Assembly (NCBI RefSeq): GCF_002105155.1
Contig: NW_019029002.1
Coordinates: forward strand, 467,501-531,500
DNA length: 64,000 nucleotides
From: Lobosporangium transversale
Lineage: Eukaryota > Mortierellomycota > Mortierellomycetes > Mortierellales > Mortierellaceae
Direction: 5' to 3'
The notes under the pieces are model-generated. The model was given only the letters and a program-made list of their open reading frames with translations. It was not told the origin of the DNA and made no database searches. A program made the translations under genes and the position numbers. Below, in pieces: positions 54,645 through 64,000 of the stretch; position 1 is the first letter of the stretch, and every line of letters begins with the position of its first letter.

Positions 54645-55162
54645 GCTCCCATACCGTGCAAGGGGGCTCAACATGAAAGTTGGGCGATGTGGGATCCTTA
54701 AGTAAAGCCCTAGTCGTATTGTAAATGTTTTTAGACAAACATGTTTTCCCGATCCACTAATATAACACTGAGGCACTGAAGCATAGTGGATTCAACATCA
54801 TCGCGTGACAAATTTAATGCTCATCTACTGAATTGTCGCTGTCGATCGTACCATAAAATACTTTGTGGGGAAGAACCACAAGATCGCTGTCATTTGTCAA
54901 CCCCACACTAAAACATAAATATATTATTATTATTATTATTATAACTATTATAGTTATTTTTCCTTGATTTATCTGAATGCTTACCTTACCCAACGGTCCT
55001 ATTTTTAGAAAGCCCATGATTAAGTAACGCACCCATGGCACAGCGTCCGACTATTGCGCCATTTGGCTATTGCGTTTTCATTTATACTCTTAAGGCTATG
55101 GCTAGTCTTTAACCGCAACATCCTTTTTATAAAGGAAAAAAATCCTTTGCACGTGGGATATG

Positions 55163-55182
55163 CTGTACATGTACATGTACAG
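55163..55182. repeat. 20-bp perfect palindrome
   Basis: CTGTACATGTACATGTACAG equals its own reverse complement; a further GTACATGTA copy follows. It lies in non-coding DNA. Confidence 0.95.
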
Positions 55183-55429
55183 TACATGTATAGTCCTTCA
55201 ATGTAATTCTAAAGCTAAAAGGGACTCTGACGTTCCGTTATCTAATCCGGATACACTTGACGGTGTGTAGAAGAGGGGGGAGCTGTTCTTTAAGTAAGCA
55301 GCGGTGACTGCTAAACTTAGGGAAATTACCTCATAAATGTGTGGATTTACGCCAGAAACTGATGTTTAATTATTATTCATATTATTACCATTATTAATAA
55401 TACTTATTGCTTTTTTTTTTTTTATTTTT

Positions 55430-56119
55430 TTAAACGGTTTTGTCAAAGACTTCCTCAAAGGTCGAAGGTTCCTGAGCACCCGAAAGTACAAACTTTTCGT
55501 TAAAGGTGAAATTCGGCACACCTTGCACACCTTGTAACTTGGCACGTTCAATTTCTTGTTGAACCTCTTGAACGCCTTCATCTGATTTCAAAAACTTCTC
55601 CACTTCCTCTCGATCTAATCCAACCTTCACAGCCGATTCAATCAACGTCGGGATCTCTCCACACTTGTCCTCTTCAAAATAATTCTTGAACAACTCAGTC
55701 ACCATCTCATCTTGTTTACCCTTGCGGGTCGCAAACCAGACCAATCGATGAGAATCCAATGTGTTGACTATGTTCCCACCGTATTTGAAATGAATACCTT
55801 CAGCTTCCCCCACTTTGATCATTCGATCTCGAATCAAAGGTGCTCGAGTGGGTCCAAACTTGTTAGCATAATTGGTCATCTTTGGGATCGGTGTCTTTGA
55901 AGCGGAGGGATCCAATTGATAAGGGAACCAGTTCACTTCAAATTGAACATCCTTGTTCTCAGGCTTGGACCTGTATGACGAAATCGCCTTCTCCAGTCGG
56001 ATCTTGCCGATGTAGCACCATGGGCAGACTATGTCACTGACAATGTCGATCTTGATTTTCTTGGGGGTTGAAGCTGCTGTAGATGACATCTTTCGAAGCA
56101 ATTGTACAGAACGTTGCAT
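55430..56119 (-). CDS. DsbA-family thioredoxin-like oxidoreductase (FrnE-like)
   Basis: A single exon of 229 aa. The fold begins KIKIDIVSDIVCPWCYIGK, with the CPWC redox pair (C32 and C35), followed by VNWFPYQLDP and a helical insertion (TLDSHRLVWFATRKGKQDEM). The cis-Pro region reads VQGVPNFTFNEKFVLSGAQ, characteristic of FrnE-like DsbA proteins. The first ATG would add a short basic leader (MQRSVQLLRK), which could be a weak mitochondrial signal. A second ATG at 56089 gives a cytosolic form. These enzymes are usually thiol-disulfide or glutathione-dependent isomerases; the substrate is not known. Confidence 0.92.
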   Translation of the reverse strand: MQRSVQLLRKMSSTAASTPKKIKIDIVSDIVCPWCYIGKIRLEKAISSYRSKPENKDVQFEVNWFPYQLDPSASKTPIPKMTNYANKFGPTRAPLIRDRMIKVGEAEGIHFKYGGNIVNTLDSHRLVWFATRKGKQDEMVTELFKNYFEEDKCGEIPTLIESAVKVGLDREEVEKFLKSDEGVQEVQQEIERAKLQGVQGVPNFTFNEKFVLSGAQEPSTFEEVFDKTV

Positions 56120-56387
56120 ATAAAATGATGGATAGTATTGGGAGGTTGAAAGGGGACTGTGAGAAAAAAAAAAAAAAAAAAAAAAAAAAATGGACAAAGC
56201 TGTTGCAAAAAAATATAGCGCAGTTGTAAATTACAAATTTTATCTACGTACAAAATGTACCCCATGACCAAACAAGTTTGCAGTCTTGTTAAACAGGATC
56301 TTTTTTTTGGAGCTCAGCCCAGAAATGCTATTAAATTCGCTACTTCCTGAGAAAGTAAGAAAGCCATCATATGCTGGGTAAAATTTG

Positions 56388-56418
<31 letters not shown>

Positions 56419-56497
56419 CAGTTTCTGGCAAAATACATGTGATTTACAATAAATTAAAGCTATTACGTATGGCATATGGCTATTGTTGCTATCTTTA
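56120..56497. other. Short spacer between DsbA-like and zinc-cluster genes
   Basis: 378 bases with an A run (56163–56190) and a T run (56390–56418) and no coding signal. Confidence 0.6.
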
Positions 56498-58982
56498 TTA
56501 ATTTGTAGCATTATACTCAGTGCCTGTCTCGTCTTCCTGAGGCTGCGCCTGAAACTTGAAAATCTTGCTAGCGTCATCTAGAAGATCTCGGAGGCCTACA
56601 GGGACTGTACTGCCTGGGCATAAATAATTCTGGAATGCCTCAGTCATATCCAAATGAGGGAAGGTCTCCGGTGAGGGAGTATCTTGCCCAAGCAAAATAG
56701 GCGTCGCTATCTCCGCCGATGATGTTCCCTGATGGGTTTCTCGCATCCCTGAAGAAGCCGGAGAAGGAGAAGGAGATGAAGAGTTTTGAGAACTTAAAGA
56801 ATGACTATTCGAGAACTGTGTCTGGCTAAATCCCGGTGAAGTGATACTTGAAGGCGTCAATGGGGTCTGCACATGCATGTTGTTTTGATGTTGAAGAGCA
56901 TTATGTAACTGCTGTTGCTGTTGCTGATGATGGCGCTGGTGTCGTTGCAAATAAGTTGATGCAAAATCAAGATCATTCTCTTGACTGAATCCGTCTTGGT
57001 ATTTAGCCACTGAAGAGTCAAGCATCGACATTAACTCTCTCTGTTGTTGGTCAGAGTTGAGCTGTTGATAATTGTTCAGAGCCGAGAAGTTGGACAGGAA
57101 ATTATCCACTTTAAATTCCGATCTTGGCTGCTCTTGTTGCCGCCGCTGGAATTCCAAGAGCTGACGTTGCTGGTTTAAGCGGTGTTGCTCTTGAATTTGC
57201 GCCGCCGTCAGCCGGTTCAATGACGAGCCAGACTGAGGTACACTAGGGAGATGCTGCTGGTGTTGTTGTTGATGAAGACGCTGCTGTTCTTCTTGAAGCG
57301 CCAAAAGTTGAGCCACTGACAAGAGTGGGGTAGAGTTCTGAGAATTATTATCAGCTGATATCTGACGCTGCGCTAAATCAAAAGTATTAAATTCTGATGA
57401 AAGGGGATTCATGTCTACGAATCCTGGTACGGAGTGTAGATAGAGACTCGGATCAGATGAGGTGGTTGTTTGTGGTTCAGATGAGACGAGGGTTGACGAC
57501 AATGATATACTAGGCATATCGGGTGAAGGAGATGACTTGAAGCTTTGCGTTAAATCTTCGTGTTGCTGTTGCTGTTGCTGTGGTTCGGACTTGTATGTTG
57601 CTTGTTGAACTAACTTTTTGTTATCACTCTGTACATGGGATGGCGTTGAGCCATGCTGCAATGGCCGGGCTGAACTCGTACTTGTTCCTGATTGGTTCGT
57701 CAGCCCTGAGGCCAAATTATGATGATCAGCTGGACCAGACATACCAAAGGGTGAAGAGGTATATGGCAACAGAGACGGACCGGAAGAAGGGATGATGGGG
57801 GCGCTTACCAAAGGCTCCCCGAAATCGCAGATCTTGCTTGAGCCCTTGCCGTGCGTCACTCGACTGATAGAAGAACCGCTCTTCCCTGGGATTTGAGTTG
57901 CCATCCTTGCAGAAACTACCGCAGGAGATACAGGAGCGATATTTGAAGTTGAGGAAGGCCCTGACATTTTGGGCGATATTTTTCTCATGCGGATGGGTGA
58001 TGCTCCTGACGTAAAATTCATCCTAGCTCCATATTTTTGTGACATTGGAAGGATGGGTTTCAGTTGAGGACGTTGATCATGATAACAAGGCGTCGATGTT
58101 GAAACCTGTTCATTGCGAGGGCCTTCCATTGAACTGTCGGTGGAGCTTTTTAAGAGCTCGATTTGTTTCTCGATATCGGTCGCCGTTGATTCCCGGAGAA
58201 GGATATTTAGAAGTGCTAAAGTTCGTTTAAACATTATAGGGTTATTGACACCTCGCCGGATATCGTTTGCCTGAACTGTCGCTGCCGCAATGAGGCAATA
58301 GATGGTAAAATAGCAACCACGTATCGGGTAGGTCAAAGGAACGATTCCATGATTCGTGTAAACATCGTCCACAATTACTGTGATAGTAGTGGCATTCATT
58401 GTAGACGTCTCTCTGGCTGTCACAGACATTTCATGCTGGCTAATATTTGGATCTTCACCATAGCAACGCTCGAGCATCATTTGGCATATATGGTGGATTG
58501 AATGGATCATTGCAACAAAGGGTGTATGTGGCGACATATTTGATGCCAATCGAAGTCGAGGTGGCAAGTTCTCTCTCCATGAAATCATCATATCACGGAT
58601 CGTCCGGCCTTGTTGAAGTGCGTCTTCAGGCTTAACCTTCTTTGCACTGAACTTTCGGACCAGATATATTGCTCGGTGATTGACCTTAGCCAGCTTGATA
58701 TATTCAACGATGTTGTGGATGTTTTCAATCTCTTGAGGATCATTAGGATCCTCATTGTCGACACAGGGCATGTCAGCCTCTGGCTCAACCTCGTTAAAGC
58801 TCATGGAACGTCCTTGCGAGATGGAAATAAATTGATCCAATACAAAGACCGTCCAGAAAAGTCTACGGCGTACTTCGTGACTTTCTGGATTCAGTTTCAC
58901 GTTGACTGGCGAAGTTTTATGAAGTTGCAATTCCTAATTTTTTAAAAAAAAAAAAAAAGGCAGACGTTCCAATATTGACTTG

Positions 58983-59034
<52 letters not shown>

Positions 59035-60161
59035 TAAAGGGTAACAAAGAAGAAATTAAAGAAAAAAAAAAAAAAAAAAAAAAAAGGTCGTTTCATTACC
59101 CGCGCGAGAACGATCACCATCTGTGCGTACATGTATGTGCGGAAGTAAAAACCAGTATGCTTTACGCCCTCTTGATATTTGATGATCAGTAAGAGTGCCT
59201 GGATGGTCGATAACCTAGGCTTGTCCAGAGTATCGTCTAATCGACTAAGCCAGAGCTCAAAATAGCGTCTACCATCCTGTTCACGGCCAGGAGCATAATT
59301 GCATGCTATAGCGTAGATAGCAGCCAATAAAAAATCAGGTACAGGATCTTTAGGATCGTTTAAGCGTCGTATGAAGCTTGGCTTGTGTAAAATCAGATAA
59401 TATGGGTGAATGTGTTGGAAATAGAGATCAATCAAGTCCGGCTGAATGTCCACCAAGGGTACTGATCGACTCCTGGAAGAACGATGATGTACTCCTGGAC
59501 TGCTTCCTCCACTATTACGTTTACTCATGTTGGATTGCTTAATTTCTGGGGAAGCTGATTTAAGCTCTCTTTGGCCACTGATCACATGTGATTCTATATC
59601 GGAAAATTCTTCTCCTGAGGAAGTCTCTCTCGAATCATTGTCTTCTACAATCTGACTGAAACTACGAAGAGTATGGGGCGCAACGCCAAAGGTATCGAGC
59701 TGTAGACGGTCCATCACTTGGGAAAGATCTTCTGTAGGCGAAGATCGTCCAATTGAAGGAAATAAACTGGAGGTACTATTACTCCTGCTTGGTCTGTTAG
59801 GGTATCCAGAGAGAAAAGAGGAAGAGGGCGTTGACTTTGAATAGGTGGACATGTCCATTGCATGCTGACCAAAAGCCGGTACAGATACAGAAGATGCAGG
59901 TATGTTGTTTAGACGTTCACGCTCTCGTTCTCGAGCTCTCTGTTCTTTCTCTCGTTGATGAACTAGATGTGGGTTGTTTTCTTCCATGACCTTATCAATA
60001 TCGAGGATAACGCCATTCTTTTGAGCGAAAATGCAGGCTGTTCCGATCCTGGCGCAGGTGGAGCATTTGTCGCTCTGGCCATCAAAGTTGCAACGAGTCT
60101 TTCTTCGTCGGCATTCTTGGCAAGATATGCGCGCAATGAGCCTGGGCTTGATCTTTGTCAT
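56498..60161 (-). CDS. Zn(II)2Cys6 fungal transcription factor
   Basis: Two exons, 60161–59100 and 58933–56498, giving 1165 aa. The DNA-binding domain at residues 14–43 has the canonical six cysteines (C14, C17, C24, C33, C36, C43; spacing CX2CX6CX8CX2CX6C) with RRRKTRC between the first pairs. A middle-homology (fungal_trans) region covers about 245–560: DLYFQHIHPYYLILHKPSF, FLLAAIYAIACNYA, then after the intron HEVRRRLFWTVFVLDQFIS and GRSMSF. The C-terminal half is low-complexity with Gln, Ser and Pro runs, as in activation regions. Nuclear regulator, target unknown. The single intron holds T33A14 plus a second A run. The upstream + strand is purine-rich (60240–60500), giving a CT-rich leader on the sense strand. 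Confidence 0.93.
58988..59034. repeat. T33A14 homopolymer junction in intron
   Basis: 33 T and then 14 A inside the only intron of the zinc-cluster gene, which also has an A run at 59064–59085. The intron is otherwise only 166 bases. Confidence 0.9.
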
Positions 60162-60669
60162 TATCGAGAGCGACTGGTATCAGTGTGGATGAACTTTAGT
60201 CAAACAAAAAAAAAAAAAAAAAAAAAAAAAAAAGGTTGATCCAATGGAAAAAAGATGGATAGAAGGCTCAGGATCAAAGATCAAGGAGAAGGGGAAAGAA
60301 ATAATATGAAGAATAGAAAAGAATAGGACTATGAAAGAAGCGATCAATTAGATGAGATCTTCGTGATATTGAGAAGAATTGGAGGAACAATGGGCGAGTG
60401 AATGAAGAAATGGATGCGATGAAAATGGAGGAGGGATGGAGCATGAGGAATGAATGTGGAAAAGAAGACGAAGGAATGAAGGGAGGAAGGACAGAAGGAA
60501 AATAAGTTTTATGGGAGTGTCCTAACCTCAGAACAACAAAGGCAGATTACCCAGTTGGAGTATTGGACTAGAGTTTACAAAGCATGGAGAAAAACAGAAA
60601 TAAGATTAAAAAAGATTCATGAGCAAGCGCTCATTCGTTCGTCCGTGGGCGCAACAAACAAACAACAGC

Positions 60670-60700
<31 letters not shown>

Positions 60701-62576
60701 CTATCTATTTTGTAAACTTAAATACAGAAACAACAGCTTTTACAGGATTCAGCACCGTTGACACATTGCTTGCTTGATTTATTACTGCCTTTAATTTTAT
60801 TTTGATAAACATGAGATTGTGCCATTGTGGGCTATGATGGACTTGTGTAGCCACAGGATTGAGATTCTATACTTCAACCTATTACATTTCCTTGTTTGTC
60901 TAGCTGTCTTTCTATCCATTCTGTTGTTTCCCTTTCTCCTGAATCGTTTCCAAGATGGCTATTGCTCCAAACAACTGCTCATTCCTATGCAACATCTAGA
61001 GAACCTTATTATTTTATTTTGGTTTTATTTTTTGTGATCCTTATGTTTCTTAAGCTCATCCGTTTCTAGACAAATGTCTTTATCGACGTCCATTACAAAA
61101 ACTCAATTTCTTTTTTCCTCTTCTCCTATTGATCCCCAACAGTTTTTCGTCCGATGCATGCAGTGTTAGTCCCCCCTTTTTATTGCGCTATGCGCTATAT
61201 TCATTAATGTCTCTCTGTATGACAGACCCAAATGCAATAAAAATAAAGTAAATAAAAAATAAAAATAAAAAATTATCAGATGACAAACAATAGACTATGG
61301 CAAAACTGTTTGCCCAGACCCTTTTTTCCCTCGGGGTATTTTATGATTTGGAGTAAGATCTATCCACGCTTATTGGCGATAAGGAAGAATCAGAAAGTTT
61401 GTTCATTTGAAAGACCCTTAAAAAGCATCTTTTCAGGGAAAGTTCACTATCCTATTCCATGAGACATGAATTCTGCTGGAGGAAATCCATTTCGAAAGAG
61501 ATAGAAAGGAAAGCGGGGAAGAGGAACGAAAAGAAGAAGAGGAGGCGAAGACTCGGTTCCGGGAAAACAAAACAAAATAAAATAAATGAGGAGCCTGTGT
61601 ATAAAAGCATGCATCATGTCTTTGTCACTTTGTCAACAAATGCACTTTCACAGACTTTATTTTTATTTATTTGGACTTTAAGCATTGTCAGAGAAAACAT
61701 CACCTGAGTTACACAAGCCAAAGGGGAAGGTGTGAAAATCAATTTAGTTGCAATTTAATAGTTTGTAATACTTACAAATATCAGTGGGGGGGGGGGAAAA
61801 TGACCACATCCCCAAAAAGGAGAGACAACACGATTTTTTTATATTTATTTATTTCATGGCTTTAAATCCAAACATGAAGTTTATATGGATCCCGATTTAT
61901 CGGAACATGAGGCGCCTTCATTTCGTCATTTGCACATAAAAATGAAACACACAGCCATTCACACCACAGATACAAAGAATATTGAAAAATAAAGACGCGT
62001 CAACTCAGACACGAATAAAAACATATGTAAAAAAAAAATTCTTTTAGAGACAGTCATGTTGATTTTTTATATGCCTGTAATGCCATCAAAGGTGTATAAC
62101 AATAACATGAAACTCTTATTATCGGCACCCCACAGAGGCACCGCATGGATACTATGTCCCTAATTGATTCCTCCCCCTCTCCCCTCTCTCCCTCTTTACT
62201 ATAAGCAATAGAACCCTGGCTATGACAGAGTGTCTCGGTTTTGTATATCCATGACTCTCCTTGCGCGTCATTGTCTCTCTAAGGACTCCTTCCGGAGAAA
62301 GCATTCATATAATATCTACTACTCTTTTCTATCTCTTTCTTCTCTCTTTCTCTTCTTCTACCATTCCCTCTATTATTTCATCGAGATTTGATATCTTTTT
62401 TTATTTTTATTTTTTTATTTTATTTTATTTTTTTGTCTGTTTATCTACAAAGTCCCTTCTAATCAACTCCATCATCTTACTATCCTGTCCAAACCAAATA
62501 ACAAATGAAAGACTATTTCGACAAGATACCTTTCTTTAATCAAGTACATTTTCCAGAAAGAAAAAAATCCCCCACC
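60162..62576. other. 2.4-kb divergent spacer, no gene seen
   Basis: It separates the zinc-cluster gene (-) from the TMEM198-like gene (+). Notable contents are an A run (60206–60233), a purine-rich region to about 60505, a CAA repeat (60658–60701), a G run (61787–61796) and a T/A-rich promoter with TTATTTTATTTTATTTT repeats (62396–62434) followed by a CT-rich leader. I find no gene in it. Confidence 0.5.
60658..60701. repeat. (CAA)n microsatellite
   Basis: A CAA trinucleotide repeat in the spacer upstream of the zinc-cluster gene. It lies in an open frame by chance, but the surrounding sequence is not protein-like. Confidence 0.9.
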
Positions 62577-63847
62577 ATGGTCACTTTCAACCGGCCTCTC
62601 GCCAACAGAATGATGGGCTCTCTTCATATATTCCTTACGTATATGCTGCCTCTCCTCGTTCTCGCTCAACAACAACAACCTCCACCAACGCAACCTGATG
62701 GTAAAGATTTTTCTTTTTCTTTATTTTTTATTTTTTTTTATTTTATTTTTTTTTTTTACATTTTTTATCTTGCAAGATATAACCCTTTTTTATTTTCCCC
62801 TCCTACTTGCTAGGCAATGGTCAATCTTCCGACTTGACATGGCAAAAGATCGTCGCAGGCTTTGTCCTCCTGTTGGTCGGCATCATCCTCAGCTTCCGAG
62901 GCTATCGTTATTATCGCACCAGCATGTTCCTCGCTGGCTTCATTGCTGGTTGTGTGATCGTCTATTCGATCTTTAAGAGTTTCGAGCCCGACAGCGGTTG
63001 GAAACACCGTCAGATCATCTATGTCTTTGGCTGTATCGGTGGCGGTCTCCTCATCGGCTCTATCTGTTGGCTCTTTTATCATTACGCAGCCTGGATGTTG
63101 GGCGCTGTCGCCGGTTTGGCCGTTGCGCTTTATATTCTCGGTTGGCGTAACGGGGGTCTAATTCGTTCCAAGGGTGGTCGAGTCGGTCTTCTCGCCGGAG
63201 CTTCGGCCCTGGGTCTCATCTTTGGTTTATTACTCGGTCGTAAAATCCTGATCCCCGCTAGTGCAATCGTCGGTGCCTATGTGGCCATCCTCGGTGTCGA
63301 CCTCTTTGCTCACACAGGCTTTGTAGACTCTGTCAGACGATTCTTCTCATCCGATTCAAGAATCGATTACAATCTCACTACAAACCTGTACATCATGCTC
63401 GGTGTCGTCGGTGGACTGATGCTGCTCGGTTTCTTGTTCCAGGTCTTTTCTTGGCGACGTCAGCGAAAATTAATGAAAGAGCAAGGTCGTGATACTTATG
63501 AGTATGAAAAGGATTGGACCCCGTTCGGGCAGCGCAAGCCTCGTGCTATCCGTCCCGATTCTACTTATCCCGATGGAAGACAGTCTGAATACAATGATCG
63601 CTACAGCGGCTACAACAGCTATAATAACTATAATAACTATAACAACCCAGCGAATGCTCCTGTCGCTTCCACTTCCGCCGGCACTGCCCTACGTGATAAT
63701 CAGCAGGAGCACTATAATGAAAAGAGCTCCTGGAATCCTTTAAAGAAAAACAAAGAGACCAACACAACCACTACAGTACAAAATGACTATCCCGACAATC
63801 GCGTCAGCTACAATAGTCAGTCTGCTTTGAATCAGCCGCAGCAGTAG
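62577..63847 (+). CDS. Seven-TM protein, TMEM198/TM7S3-like (DUF4203)
   Basis: Two exons, 62577–62700 and 62814–63847, giving 385 aa. A likely signal peptide (LHIFLTYMLPLLVLA) and a short Gln/Pro linker precede seven hydrophobic segments, for example IVAGFVLLLVGIILSF, FLAGFIAGCVIVYSIF, GCIGGGLLIGSICWLF, LGAVAGLAVALYILGW and LYIMLGVVGGLMLLGFLFQ. The Gly-rich alternating pattern and FxGYRYYRTSMFL are typical of the DUF4203 fold. The C-terminal ~130 residues are cytosolic or disordered, with Tyr/Asn repeats (YNSYNNYNNYNN) and many Gln. In animals TMEM198 is linked to Wnt/LRP6, but fungal members have no known role. The ATG is at an ACCATGG-like context after a CT-rich leader. Confidence 0.9.
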
Positions 63848-63926
63848 TTGAAGTGGTAGCAGTGGCTGTGGTACGTGTTTCGTAATTAGTAGATGTTTCC
63901 TTAATTGGCCTTTTCCTTTTTCTTTC

Positions 63927-63962
<36 letters not shown>

Positions 63963-64000
63963 CTTATTCTTACTCAAACATCCTTGTGAATAATTGTCTC

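Larger units (their letters stand above)
53893..55429. other. Spacer with TATA box and a tRNA-like fragment
   Basis: The first ~200 bases contain the promoter of the small hydrophilic gene. Further on are an A run (54614–54642), a fragment at 55031–55074 with a perfect A-box-type motif on the minus strand (TAGCCAAATGG) but no matching B box, and a 20-bp palindrome at 55163–55182. I see no gene. Confidence 0.45.

Noticed and set aside
60555-60761. 68-codon frame with poly-Gln
   Set aside because: The Gln run is the CAA microsatellite in a spacer. The flanks look random.

Overview
The window is nuclear DNA of an early-diverging filamentous fungus, most likely of the Mortierella type (Mortierellomycota). 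Evidence for this: split genes with short GT–AG introns (about 80–380 bp), CT-rich leaders before ATG, AT-rich spacers packed with long A or T runs, and gene content such as Zn2Cys6 and Cdc5/Cef1 proteins of fungal type. It also carries two adjacent members of what looks like an expanded fungal family, and a class C GPCR of the GABA-B/glutamate type, which Dikarya lack. The genus cannot be fixed from the sequence alone. No rRNA, intact tRNA, CRISPR array or virus was seen.

Layout. 0–11 kb: spliceosome factor CDC5 (+) and an App1-type phosphatidate phosphatase (+). 12–19 kb: an accessory pocket with two related genes (302 and 697 aa, +) that share an N-terminal domain and a first exon of the same length and phase, separated by a dead Tc1/mariner transposase. 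19–35 kb: an extended-SDR oxidoreductase (-), a gene-poor stretch, a divergent pair (TLC membrane protein -, CaM-kinase +), a small cysteine-rich secreted protein (+) and a DAG-lipase-like enzyme (-). 36–46 kb: a single-PAH-domain protein (-), then the divergent pair BUD23 (-) and LTN1/listerin (+). 46–53 kb: a 17-exon class C GPCR (-), convergent with LTN1. 53–64 kb: a small hydrophilic protein (-), a DsbA/FrnE-like protein (-), a Zn2Cys6 regulator (-) and a seven-TM TMEM198-like protein (+).

The genes form no operon-like pathway. Loose themes are ribosome life cycle (BUD23 for 40S assembly, LTN1 for stalled 60S clearance) and lipid or calcium signalling (App1 yields DAG, the lipase could consume it, and a CaM-kinase and a GPCR are nearby). 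The most unusual items are the GPCR with its PH-like tail, 15-nt microexon and apparent GC–AG intron; the paired accessory family; and the stand-alone PAH protein. All exon joins were read by eye from splice signals, reading phase and family similarity. The joins inside the App1, GPCR and 697-aa genes are the ones most worth testing with RNA data.
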